Shown: positions 49,245 through 61,220 of the stretch, piece after piece
Numbering within the stretch: the stretch's first letter is position 1
Layout of the letters: each line of letters opens with the position of its first letter
Origin: Panorpa germanica
Taxonomy: Eukaryota > Arthropoda > Insecta > Mecoptera > Panorpidae
Assembly (NCBI GenBank): GCA_963678705.1
Contig: OY783212.1
Coordinates: forward strand, 558,001 to 622,000
Reading direction: 5' to 3'
DNA: 64,000 bases
Program-made: the position numbers and the translations under genes
The notes under the pieces: model-generated
Databases searched by the model: none
Told to the model about the DNA's origin: nothing
What the model saw: the letters and a program-made list of their open reading frames with translations, nothing else

Positions 49245-51883
49245 TATGTTAATTTAATTAATGCAACCGCTAAAAATCACTGAAAATATAGATCTTTGAA
49301 AATCGCTTAATTTTAACGGGAGCTCTTAAAATGTTACCTCAGTTTAATATTGGTGTTATATCAAATGAAGAAGTTATTTTCCAAAGTCATACTTTTTGTT
49401 TAGCTTCATTTAAACATGCAAGCCAATTCAACAGTGAGAAAATATGAGACCCACGGCAACTGACAGTTCTTAAGTTCATCAAAATTTAAAACTCATATCC
49501 CCTCTGAAAGTAGTGTAGTTTGCTAGCACATTTGCTAGGTTACTACAAGCTTATAACGTTACTTTCCATCGGTAGGATATAGAAAATTTTTCGTAATTTA
49601 AAAAAAATTAATAATAATAAAGGTTTTGTAAAATGATATTCGGGCAATAGATTTTCAGAGTTAGATACCATTAGATCCATTGAACATCCTCAAATTCCCG
49701 CCTAGACGCGTTCGCGAATGAGTGAATTTCAAATAATCACTCGTGGTACTTCTGACGTATGTGTGGCAGTCACGCCTACAATTTCATTCCAAATTTAAAT
49801 CAATGAAACGAAGCATGCGCCCTTTGAACACACTAGGAAAAAGAGGAATTCTTTTACCCGAGTATCAAGTACAAGTACAGACTTCTGTGGACTGGAGGAT
49901 GACCTTCAAATGACTGTTACTTATACAACAAATGTTACAAGCAGCTAGGTCCTAGACGAGATAGATTAGGTGATGAAATGATGACGTCACATTGCGATTT
50001 ACATTCATGGATTGGTCACTTGCCGGTGGATGATGCGCTTTGCTTACTTTGTGAAGATATTTATACATCGTGCGTAACGCCGTTCTTTATTAATAGCCTA
50101 AACCATGTGCGTTCCAGAACTACGAAGCTAGGAAACTGCCTGCCCGAGATCACAAGATCGGGATCATGAAAATCTACCGGCACATTTATGTGTGGATCGC
50201 CTAAACAGGCTAAGGAGTATTTTATTATATAAAACAAGTAAAATGGCAGAGTATATTATTCTATTGACATTGTCAGAAGCGTGATAGTTCTTACATTATC
50301 TTACAGTAAAGAACTCTGCAAAGTTTGGTCCCGTAGGTTCATAATAAGTATTCATATTGCAGCAATTTATGTTACTAAAATTTACTCACATAAATATTGA
50401 GATAAAAAGCACTAAATAAATTTACTAACTTGGACCAGAAAATCGGAAATGGAAATATTTACAAATCGATATTGGATATCCATGTTTTAATGTAGCCCGC
50501 TTATAAAAGTTTGATAATTCCTGCTCTAAATGCCACGTACAACCGTTGGTCTAGTTTAGTGATGATGACGATTTTATAGTATTTAACATCGACCCAATTT
50601 CTATCTCTAGCGATCTCCTGCTAAATTGACAGGTGTTAAACCCGCTAATAAGTTTAAGATTGTACATTGCATATAACCAATTAAAAGACACTGGGAATCG
50701 AACCCAAAGACACTGTACCCTGTTTCTATATTTAGATATTATTTGGTTGTGATTATCTCTACATTTACAAAAGTAAAGCCATGCGGTATTTTAATATTCC
50801 ACGTTAATTCGTTCGCCGGCAAAGTACCGGCGAAACTATGTCATTGCATAAGGTAAATTTTAATGACAAAGTAGTCTAATTTTGCCGGCATAATTATTTT
50901 AATTCGTTGGCCGGTGCACGTACAGCGTGGCGCGAAATCAAACTTTTCAATATGTAAATATGAACACAATGATGTTAGTGACAAGTCAACAATCATTGAA
51001 ATAACGTCATTGTAAACAATGTTTAAAAAACAACGTGTTTTTAAACACCACCACATAACGTCTCCATTTAAAAAAACATTAAACAACACTGAACAGAAAA
51101 CGATGAATAATATTTAATCATAATTTTGTTTTCTTTTACCGGGTATTACAATCGTATAACCTTCAAAAGTAAACTAGAAATATTTACATACCATTTGCAG
51201 TATATTGTTTGTGAAGTTGTCCATGTTGATGCATGTTCCAGAGGAAACTGATTGTGTAGATTGTTCCGCTTGCATGTCACAAATAAAACTGTTTTTAAAA
51301 CCTAAATACGATAGGAGTCATACCAGAAAATGCAACTCGACTGAGCCAAACCCGAAGTGTAGAACCCGAAGAGCAATACGAACACGAGTATCACCGAGCG
51401 AACATTAACGAATGGAATATTACGAAAGCTCCGACGTTAAACGAATAAGTTTTATTAAAAGCTATTCTGTAAGTTGCTTGATATAATTATTATACTTATA
51501 GGATTATTTCGCCCACATAAAGTCACCATGGCACTATGGGTGTGTGACTGAGGTTGGAAGATATGGAGCAAAATCTGCGTGGGAAGCAGAATCCCGCTTG
51601 GTGCATTGCTCTCGCGTAATCATCTTGCAAATTTTGTATCGTACGCAACTACAGTAAATTTAAAGAATCACGGTTTACATGCCGTTCGTAACAAATCAAT
51701 TAAAAGTGACTGATTAAATTGGTTAACTTATGAATTGTATTATTGATACAGATGAATTTATTATGTAATAGTGTATTGTTCTTATTTTGATGTTACATGC
51801 TGCGCCGCACTGACTTATGGGTATTAATATAAAACAATGAAATCAAATTCGTTTTTGATTTCAGTAAGAACTTCATGCAACTT
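49245..51883. other. Unassigned intergenic DNA
   Basis: No supported gene. The sequence GGGAATCGAACCC near 50693 resembles a reversed tRNA T-arm, but no cloverleaf follows. A CCGGCGAA hairpin lies near 50815. Nothing else is recognised. Confidence 0.35.
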
Positions 51884-52325
51884 AGGCCCTCAGCACACGA
51901 GGCGACTGGTTGCAAACCTTAGCCCCGAATCCGCCCGACGTTTATACGAGTGAGAAAAAACACACGGCACGTACGTAACTAAACTGATTTCAAATTGGTT
52001 TTGAGTACGTTTGCAGCGAGTCTATTTCTCGGTCGCAGATGATGACATCATGAACAGAGATGTGCTCGAATGCTATTGAAAAGTATTTAAAAACATACAT
52101 ACAAACAAATACGACACAATAAAATCCCCTATTATGCTATTGTTAAAAATTCTATAGAGTCACGGAACACGGCTCGACTACCAGTTTAGTTTCATTCGTG
52201 CCTTGTGTTTTCTCTCACTCGTACACACTTTCGTTCTCTCACTAACAACACAGTTCATTCTCATTCGGTTCGGGCAGATTCGGGGCTAAGGTTTGCAATC
52301 AGTCGCCTCGTGTGCGGAGGCCCTA
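51884..52325. mobile_element. MITE family D, best copy
   Basis: About 440 bp with long inverted ends: ACGAGGCGACTGGTTGCAAA at the left and TTTGCAATCAGTCGCCTCGT at the right, bounded by TAGGCCCTC and GAGGCCCTA. No coding capacity. The target duplication is not clear. Confidence 0.85.
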
Positions 52326-52359
52326 ATTGTCCTATCATGAACAACGTCTTAGATTATTA

Positions 52360-52625
52360 ATTATATTAATTAATTATTAATAAAGTTGTTTATAAGGACC
52401 TTAAATGTACAATTATTTTTTATTAACTCTTTATATTTTAGGAAATATTAACAAAGTAGTTAACAGTTATTTTCTATGATGTCAAGAACGAAGTAGTAAA
52501 CTGAAATTTAAATTTTAAATAGCTATATCTCCGGCAACTTTTAGATATTTAATAAAATAGAAACGCTTATACACCTATATTTATTTAAATCAAAAATTTA
52601 TAAAACGAGCTCTAAAAAATGATTT
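52360..52625 (+). mobile_element. MITE family B, old diverged fragment
   Basis: Recognisable by AATTATTTTTTATTAACTC followed later by GCTATATCTCCGGCAACTTT and CTAAAAAATGA, in family order but with large deletions and many substitutions. Confidence 0.6.
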
Positions 52626-52947
52626 CACTTTTTCAAATTATGAGTATCAAGACATAATGCTTTTGTATTTTGCGATTACGGGATAAGGTTTTAGCGTAGC
52701 AATAACTAAATTACTTTTCGAACCGAACACGGAACTTCCATAGGGAATAGGTAGCCAGAAAGGAACAGATCCAATTCGGAGAAGACAGAGGAATATGCGC
52801 AAATGTATTGCGCTTAAACCTTAGGACAATCTGATGCAAAAGTTTCATAATATTAAGAAATGTAAAATTTACCTACATATTTCTCACTTAAATTTAAAAA
52901 TTTACTGATTTAATTCATTCCAAAGTCGTGTTGAATAAATACACTTA

Positions 52948-53164
52948 TATAGTTCAAATCACGATAGTTCGGCGGCGACTTATACTTAAAACAGGTTATA
53001 AGAGCGGTATAAAGCTATAATACGATAATGAATTTTATCTTATTCGTTTCTATATACATCACAGAAAAATAAGTGAGTCAGTGCTTTTTAATTATATCGG
53101 CAGTTTATACCCCACAACTTGTTTTAAGTATGAGTCGCCGCCGAACTCTCATAATTTGAACTAT
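52948..53164. mobile_element. MITE family A, copy 5
   Basis: 217 bp, left end TATAGTTCAAATCACGATAG, right end CATAATTTGAACTATA. Its inner part is inverted relative to copy 4, as expected for a near-symmetrical element. Confidence 0.85.
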
Positions 53165-54212
53165 ACTTATTACGCTTTTTGAGCAGTAATGTATGTAAGC
53201 CTAAATAATCTATTAATTGTCCTGCAAAAGTAGACTTATTAGTCTACAAGTCTGCTAAAACCTTTCGCGAGAAACAAATTTTGATTTTGAATTTCCCGCT
53301 CCCAGGAATATGGAAATATATATCCTCTAGTTCGTTTGCGGGTTAGAGGAGATGCATTTAACTAATCGCAGGCGTTTTTGAACCCATCGTAAACCCATCT
53401 TCTAATATGGAATATTACCAGAGTACATCGCTAAACAAGTTAGAACTAGTTCATCTTTTAAAATTACCAAGTAAATTAAACTCGTTCGGTGTCGTCAATT
53501 TGTATTCGCAGTCAATAAGCGAGCAAACAAACTAATTAGTTACACAAACGGATGTGTATAACTCAACTTGTGTCGTTTATTATTAAGTAAATATAATTTT
53601 CTCAACAAAAAAAATGAACAATTTTTGCATGACCGTTTCTCTATGGATTGTACAAGTTCACACGTACACTTTGACCTTGAGTACTTCTCAAAGTCATACA
53701 GACAACTGCAAATAGTAAATGGTGTTAATTTCAACTTTATTTATTATCATTTCAAATAGAAATATAAAAAATATTGAATATACTTGTATAATACTAGCTA
53801 GTACTGCGTGTAATTCTATACGTACGTGAAATCATTTTTGCAAAAATGTGCAAATAAATTAACGATATTAGATAGTCGTAATTCTATCCGTACGTGAAAT
53901 AAAATACATTTTAAATCTTTTTAATGGAATACATTTGTCAGAAAATGCCGAAAAAGAAATATGAAAATACACAGGAAGAATATAAATTCCATTGGCAGAA
54001 ATGATCCTCAAACTTTTTTGTTTTTTTTTAGGAGTAGTTTTTTAATTTTTGATTTAAATAAAGTAGTACCTCGGGTTACGAACTCAGTTCGTTCTTTCAC
54101 TACTTGTAAATGTACGTAGTGTAAATCTAAGTAATCCGTTCGATCATTATGCTGGCAAAAATTATTCAAAATTTGAGTTAAAATTGGCATTCAATCTAAA
54201 TTTGTGCTTTAT
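53165..54212. other. Unassigned intergenic DNA
   Basis: A direct repeat (GTAATTCTAT, then CGTACGTGAAAT) occurs twice about 66 bp apart, near 53811 and 53877. No gene seen. Confidence 0.4.
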
Positions 54213-54786
54213 TAATAAAATGGGTTACTAGAACCTCAAATGTTCAATTACTTTTTAAAACTCCTTATATGTTAGGAGATATTAACAATTAAAAAAGTCA
54301 TTTTGTCTCTTTAATTATTAAAGGGATTCAACATTGTACACATTCCAAATGCATGTGACATCATAACTGCCAACCTTACAGCTCATAAATGTCTGCTATA
54401 TGTATTTATATATCAAAATATCAAATATTATTTATAGCTATTTCAAGGAACACTGAAATTTCAATATTATGTCTACCGTAACAGGGTTAAATAAAATAAA
54501 ATCTTATTATTCTTTGACTTGACTTGATTATTTCGACTACCAACAGCTTCAAAACATTTCCAGCATTGACCTACTCAACAAATAACTGACGTTAAGATGC
54601 ATTTCACGTCATACAAATATGGCCGACCATTTCTAGCGCTAAAACTACAATTCAAATTTTTAATTGCTATATCTCCGTCAATATTTAGATATTTAATAAA
54701 ATAGACACGCCAATACACATTTATTAACATCAATTTCAATCAACAATTGAAAAAACAACCACTAAGAAATGAGGACACAAGCCCAT
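54213..54786 (+). mobile_element. MITE family B, 5'-truncated copy
   Basis: Joins the family at AAATGGGTTACTAGAACC and runs to GACACAAGCCCAT, with small internal deletions. Confidence 0.85.
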
Positions 54787-55453
54787 TATACCCTACAGTA
54801 ACTAGCGACTGGATCACCAGGTTTTACTCAAGGTAAATTTATCCCAGGCTCCATTAAATCCAGTATAAGCTGCGACAGTTGGTTTGAGCGCCCCCTGTTA
54901 ACAAGAACGACGTGCAATTGCTCAATCATTCATAGAATACCGTATATTCATTCTAATTGTGCCTTAAATTCTGTAAAGATATGCGAGCAGAAGCTATAAA
55001 ATAAAAGGACTGATACTCGTAAACAACATTTAATTATATTTCTTCCGTGTCCGAAGTCTGAACTGCCGGAAATTCCTCCCGATGTGGCCCCGACTCCCTG
55101 CTCGTGGTATTAACATAGTCTGTTCTGCGCTGTATTTTTCAATTATGTATGTACTTTAAAAGTTTGTATATTTAACATTTGTGACCTATTTTAGTGCTAT
55201 TTTAACCATAAAATGACTATTTTCGCCCCAATAGAATCGTTAATCATTAATTAACTACTTAATAACTTCAGCATCGTAAATTAAAATGACTTTGCGTAAA
55301 ATTTGGCCTTTTCTTTAACGATTTTTGTTTCACTATATAAATTAGAAGAATTTAAAAATAAAACCATTAGATAAAGTTCTATTGGTGAAGCGAAATTACT
55401 CTGCAAACACAATTCGTTAGTATTTAAATAATTACATAATTTTATTATTGATA
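54787..55453. other. Unassigned intergenic DNA
   Basis: No gene or repeat family resolved. Confidence 0.35.
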
Positions 55454-56763
55454 ATGGGCTTGTGTCCTCATTTTTTACTAGTCGATTTTTCAACTGTTGA
55501 TTGAAATTGATGTTAATAAATGTGTATTGGCGTGTCTATTTTATTAAATATCTAAATGTTGACGGAGATATAGCAATTAAAAGTTTGAATTGTAGTTTTA
55601 GCGCTAGAAATGGTCGGCCATATTTGTATGACGTGAAATGCATTTTAACATCAGTTATTTGTTGAGTAGGTCAGTGCTGTGGTAATGTTTTGCAGCTGTT
55701 GGTAGTCAAATAATTAAGTCAAATCAAAGAATAATAAGTTTTTATTGTATTTAACCCTGCTACGGCAGACATAATATTGGAATTTTATTGTTCCTTGAAA
55801 TAGCTGTAAATAATATTTGATATTTTAATATATAAATACATATAGCAGAGATTTATGAGCTGTAAGGTTGGCAGCGATTGTGATTTCACATACATTTGGA
55901 ATGTGTACAACGTTGAATCCCTTTAATAATTAAAGTGACCAAATGGCTTTTTTAATTGTTAATATCTCCTAACATATAAGGGGGCGTCCATAAATTACGT
56001 GAGGTGTTTTTTTACATTTTCTGTCACTCCCTCCCCCCCTGGTGAGATGTCGTGAGATTTTATTCAACCCCCTCCCCCATCCCCCAATCTCACGTGAGAT
56101 TGGCATCCGTGTCCATAATTCACTGAAATACAAACATAAACTGCATGCAGAACATACTTATGTCGCCGATAGATTTCATTTGACTCGTATTGCACCGTAA
56201 CAACAAGCGATCTTAGGTATCCCCTCCAGTCTGAGGCGGCTTTTTGCATTTACAAAGGTTCGGATAGAGTATCGTTGTAGTAGTGGTAACGCTTGGATAA
56301 AATTCGCCTTTATTCGGTTCTACTGTGCGAGATAGTGCGGCCGTATTCGGACCTTGTAGCGTGCAGTCTGAGAGCTCCAGAGCGATCTCATTACATTTAC
56401 ATGGTTCGGATAGGTAAAGCGTAGTAGCCCGTATACGTCCGGCAGAAATTCGCTTAAATACGGTCCCATACTGAGACAGGCCTTAAGCATGTACAATCTA
56501 GATTAAATGGACCAAAATAGTATAATTTTTTTTTGTTTCAATCAGAAAAAAAATTGCGTGATATTTGCCGAGACCCCCCCTCTCTAAACGGAAGATTAGA
56601 TGAGATTTGACTCGACCCCCTCCCCCCCTTAAACATCTCACGTAATTTATGGACGCCCCCTAAGGAGTTATTAAAAAATAATTGAACATTTGAGATTCTA
56701 GTAACCCACTTTATCAATATATAGTACACTTTTATAGAAATTAAGACATAGGACACAAGCCCG
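55454..56763 (-). mobile_element. MITE family B, inverted copy split by a younger insertion
   Basis: Family B lies in reverse orientation at 55454-55979 and resumes at 56661-56763. The two parts join exactly once the inserted element and one copy of its TAA duplication are removed. Its terminus lies only about 73 bp before the desaturase ATG. Confidence 0.9.
55980..56660. mobile_element. PIF/Harbinger-type MITE nested in family B
   Basis: 681 bp with 24-bp perfect inverted ends (starting GGGGGCGTCCATAAATTACG). TAA lies on both sides (55977-55979 and 56661-56663) and occurs once in the empty site of other family B copies. A 3-bp TAA duplication fits PIF/Harbinger. Inner ends are C-rich. No transposase frame. 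Confidence 0.85.
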
Positions 56764-56836
56764 TTAATAACAAAGTCGACAAACACATATTTTCTCTACA
56801 TTAATTCTTCGTACATTTATCTTTCTATACTAGATA

Positions 56837-58380
56837 ATGGTTCAATCTATGGAAGATATTTCTGCAACTTGTGATGAAGTTGTTGATATATGCTCACACT
56901 TTTCCGAAGCGAAAATCTTATCCAAGACTCAAAAAGCTTCCACAACACAGGTGCTGCCATCTGACATTGGTACAGACCCCAACTTCAAGCACAAGATAGT
57001 GTGGTTCAACGCCATAGGATTCCTGGTGCTTCACGCTATCGCGTTGTACGGATACTACTTGTATTTCAGCGGCTATGCGAAGAGCTACACGTTTCTGTTC
57101 AGTAAGTAATACACTTTATTCTATCCGGTGAAAATTTTGATGCTCATAAAAGAAATGCAAATTTATAGGTTCCATATTGGGGTATATCTGCGGGGAGAGC
57201 ATCTCCATCGGAGCACACAGGATGTACACGCACAAATCTTTCAAAGCAACGACATCTTTGAGAGCTCTGCTCTTACTATTCACAACGATATCCGGTCAGG
57301 TAACGGCAAGAATAGAAAATACAATTATTAATATTCAATTTCGATAATCAGTGAATGTTATTTGTCCACAGAATTGTTTGTGGGTCTGGGTTCGAGACCA
57401 CAGACAACATCACAAATATTCAGACACTGATGCTGACCCGCACAACGCAAACCGTGGGTTCTTCTTCTCGCACATTGGATGGCTGATGACAAGAAAACAT
57501 CCCAAAGTTATTGAGTATGGAAAGAACATCGACATGTCTGACTTGGAAGCCGATAAGTTAGTCATGTTTCAAAAGAAGTAAGTTTACAAAAAGGGAACAC
57601 GTAACAGTAGTTGCCCAAGTAATAAAATGCAGGCGATTAAATTAATAAAAATTAGGTGTATTTTCTGTTAATTTTGTTTTATATGTTTTAGGTACTACAA
57701 GACACTTTACGTAATATTCTCATTAGTTATTCCTGTCCTGATTCCAGTGTATTTCTGGAATGAAAGTGTTTTTACATCTTTCTGCACAGCTTTCATTGCT
57801 CGAACAGTTATGCAACTTAATATAACCTGGCTGGTGAACAGTGCGGCTCATATGTACGGCTACAGACCATACGACAAGTAGGGATGATTTTTAGTTTAAC
57901 TTAACTAACAAATATTTTTGTATTAACTTGTTGCAACTACTATGAAATATCTTTGTACTTTCAGAACTCTGAAACCAGTGGAGTCCGTGATCGTCGCATT
58001 CCTCTCAAGCGGCGAAGGTTGGCACAACTACCACCACACTTTCCCTTGGGATTACCGAGCGGCTGAATTAGGGATGATTTTCAACCCTTCTGCACATTAC
58101 ATTGATTTCCTCGCACATTTAGGATTTGTTTATGACAGGAAAACTGCATCTACAAAAATCGTAAAGTATTTTTATAATAATGGAGTGGAATTGTTAAGTT
58201 ACTTAATTTGTGATGGATCCTGTTTCTTTGCAGATGAAGCAGCGTCTGACTCGCGCTGGCGATGGTTCATACAGCGAGATGTCCAACAAAAGCTATGCAA
58301 GTACGATCTCAACGCTAATATCGAAACATTACGTTGCCAAAAAGAATGGCTTTGAAAATTGCAAGCAAGGAGATTACTGA
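56837..58380 (+). CDS. Acyl-CoA desaturase, complete, six exons, 376 aa
   Basis: Membrane di-iron enzyme of the endoplasmic reticulum that puts a double bond into fatty acyl-CoA; in Lepidoptera the family includes Delta-9 housekeeping and pheromone desaturases. Exons: 56837-57101, 57169-57299, 57372-57577, 57692-57877, 57965-58160, 58234-58380, all GT-AG with matching phases. Reading on past the fifth donor gives a different, false C-terminus. Histidine boxes are HRMYTH (105-110), HRQHHKY (142-148) and HNYHHTFPWDY (283-293). The four residues used to class moth desaturases read KPVE (266-269). The first box differs from the usual HRLWSH or HRLWAH, so substrate and regiochemistry are open. The N-terminus is hydrophilic, then two hydrophobic pairs as expected. 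Poly(A) signals AATAAA at 58512 and 58537. Upstream flank is a nested MITE. Confidence 0.95.
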
Positions 58381-58542
58381 GGTAACCGAAAACCGGATTA
58401 TGGATTAGGGAAAATTGTTTTTACACAAATAGAAATTAATATTTCTATATCGTCAATTCTTTAGCTATTTATATTATGACATTATATCAGTTATGGTAAA
58501 AATGTACTACAAATAAATTTCTTAATTGGTGTCTCAAATAAA

Positions 58543-59200
58543 AATTTATATTAAAATATGAAATATACCTTGGTTTTATTTTAATTTTACACAAACATAT
58601 GAAATATATTTTAACTTTACAGGCAACTTTAACGCCTGGATAGTAGGCAACACAATTAACACCTCATTTTAGTTATATGATTATTTTGATAGATGTCGCT
58701 AGTAGTACTATTTATTTGATTTAAATTAGACTAAGCTTTATATGTTAATTCCATATATTGCTTTATCTCTCGAACACAAAGAAAGTTCTAAATGTGCTCA
58801 AGTTGAAAAATACAACATTTTGATCAATTTTAAGAAGGTTAAAGTCTTCTTTCTTTTCAAAAACAGAGTTATTTGTATTTTTGTTAAAGTTAAAACTTCA
58901 ATTTTTCTAAAGTAACTTAAAAAAATGTTGTTAATTTTTGCTGTATAACTCTTAATTAATTTTAAGAAAAACAGTTAAATTTGATTGCTGATTAGTGAAT
59001 AAAAAACGTATAAGAATATAATATTTCTTTCGCCTTCCTTTAATTGTTACATTTAGTCTGTAAATATTGTCAGAAAATAATTGCAAAATACATGATTTTC
59101 TTGTACTGTAAATTTTACTCGTAAGTAATGTTGCCGCTCTGTCAGGCGCAATGATGTCTAAGTTTGGACATGTTTTCTAATTTATTTTTTCATTCTTTTG
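58543..59200. other. Spacer between desaturase and satellite
   Basis: AT-rich. The motif AAGTCTTCTTTC at about 58842 recurs in the satellite spacer, so this part may already be old satellite-related sequence. No gene seen. Confidence 0.4.
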
Positions 59201-60731
59201 AAATATTTTGATACAGTTATGTTCCTTATCATATAAAATTAAAAAACTACATCATTAGATTTTAAATATCCACGCGTTTCTGGCTTTTATGCGACCTTTT
59301 TTAAATTCATGGACTTTTTTTTCTAAAACTTTTTTTTGGATTTCTTGAAATTTTTTGATGCAGTTATGTTCGCTAGGCTTTAAATTAAAGAACTGCTTCA
59401 TTATATTTTAAATATCCACGCGTTTCTGGCTTTTATGCGACCTTTTTTAAATTCATGGACTTTTTTTTCTAAAACTTTTTTTTGGATTTCTTGAAATTTT
59501 ATGATGCAGTTATGTTCGCCAGGCTTTAAATTAAAGAACTGCTTCATTACATTTTAAATATCCACGCGCTTCTGGCTTTTATGCGACCTTTTTTAAATTC
59601 ATGGACTATTTTTTCTAAAACTTTTTTTTTGGATTTCTTGAAATTTTTTGATGCAGTTATGTTCGCCAGGCTTTAAGTTAAAGAACTGCTTTATTACATT
59701 TTAAATATCCACGCGTTTCTGGCTTTTATGCGACCTTTTTTAAATTCATGGACTTTTTTTTCTAAAAGTTTTTTTTTGGATTTCTTGAAATTTTTTGATG
59801 CAGTTATGTTCGCCAGGCTATAAATTAAAGAACTGCTTCATTACATTTTAAATATCCACGCGCTTCTGGCTTTTATGCGACCTTTTTTAAATTCATGGAC
59901 TATTTTTTCTAAAACTTTTTTTTTGGATTTCTTGAAATTTTTTGATGCAGTTATGTTCGTCAGGCTTTAAGTTAAAGAACTGCTTTATTACATTTTAAAT
60001 ATCCACGCGTTTCTGGCTTTTATGCGACCTTTTTTAAATTCATGGACTTTTTTTTCTAAAACTTTTTTTTTGGATTTCTTGAAATTTTTTGATGCAGTTA
60101 TGTTCGCCAGGCTTTAAATTAAAGAACTGTTTCATTACATTTTAAATATCCACGCGTTTCTGGCTTTTATGCGACCTTTTTTAAATTCATGGACTTTTTT
60201 TTCTAAAAGTTTTTTTTTGGATTTCTTGAAATTTTTTGATGCAGTTATGTTCGCCAGGCTTTAAATTAAAGAACTGCTTCATTACATTTTAAATATCCAC
60301 GCGCTTCTGGCTTTTATGCGACCTTTTTTAAATTCATGGACTATTTTTTCTAAAACTTTTTTTTTGGATTTCTTGAAATTTTTTGATGCAGTTATGTTCG
60401 CCAGGCTTTAAGTTAAAGAACTGCTTCATTACATTTTAAATATCCACGCGTTTCTGGCTTTTATGCGACCTTTTTTAAATTCATGGACTTTTTTTTCTAA
60501 AAGTTTTTTTTTGGATTTCTTGAAATTTTTTGATGCAGTTATGTTCGCTAGGCTTTAAGTTAAAGAACTGCTTCATTACATTTTAAATATCCACGCGTTT
60601 CTGGCTTTTATGAGACCTTTTTTAAATTCATGGACTTTTTTTTCGAAATTTTTTTTTTTGGATTTCTTGAAATTTTTTGATGCAGTTATGTTCGTTAGGC
60701 TTTAAAATAAAAAACTGCTTCATTACATTTT
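59200..60731 (+). repeat. Satellite array, left arm (about 147-bp units)
   Basis: About ten good copies plus one decayed copy at 59211. Unit starts GATGCAGTTATGTTCG recur at about 59357, 59503, 59650, 59797, 59944, 60091, 60237, 60384, 60531 and 60678, a period of 146-148 bp. Each unit contains CCACGCGTTTCTGGCTTTTA and two T-runs. Two unit variants alternate: GCGCTTCTGG with GGACTATTTT, and GCGTTTCTGG with GGACTTTTTT. Confidence 0.95.
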
Positions 60732-61220
60732 AAATATCTACGCAGAAACTCAAAAAATTGCATTGCTCTTAAAATCATAAAAGTGAACCTTTTCATCATT
60801 TTTAACAAGATTATAGTCTTCTTTCATTGCATGCTCCGATGAAGAGATTTAATATATTGATATATCAAGAACTAAAATACTTATTTAAAAATGAATTATA
60901 AATTTGAAATCAGCATTCAAAATCAAGTTAAAATCCGTTAAAATAAAAAAAAAAGTAAGAAGAGTATAGTCTTCTTACTTTTCATAAAAATTGTTTGACT
61001 TTTTATGCCGATATCTCGTAATCCAAAAGACTTATCTAAAAATTAATTACAAATTTGAAATGAGCATTCAAAATTATATAAAAAACCGTTATAAAAATAA
61101 CATATTTTCTTCTTCAGTTTTTCAATGAAAGAAGACTATAATCTTGTTAAAAATGATGAAAAGGTTCACTTTTATGATTTTAAGAGCAATGCAATTTTTT
61201 GAGTTTCTGCGTAGATATTT
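60732..61220. repeat. Palindromic spacer between the two satellite arms
   Basis: 60732-60829 and 61122-61220 are inverted copies of about 98 bp. In the centre 60951-60963 and 60970-60982 form a 13-bp stem with a 6-base loop (around AAGTAAGAAGA). A direct repeat with ATTTGAAAT(C/G)AGCATTCAAA lies at about 60901 and 61053, about 150 bp apart, so the spacer contains its own repeat unit. Confidence 0.85.

Noticed and set aside
49978..50169. A small cysteine-containing open frame of 63 aa
   Set aside because: No recognisable motif, no splice partner and no poly(A) signal; likely chance.
50680..50720. tRNA gene suggested by GGGAATCGAACCC
   Set aside because: Only a T-arm-like piece is present. 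I could not find matching anticodon and acceptor stems at the right distance.
57942..58355. Desaturase C-terminus continuing past TKI into KYFYNNG
   Set aside because: This is intron read-through. A GTAAAG donor at 58161 and an acceptor at 58233 give a basic C-terminal tail in a consistent phase.
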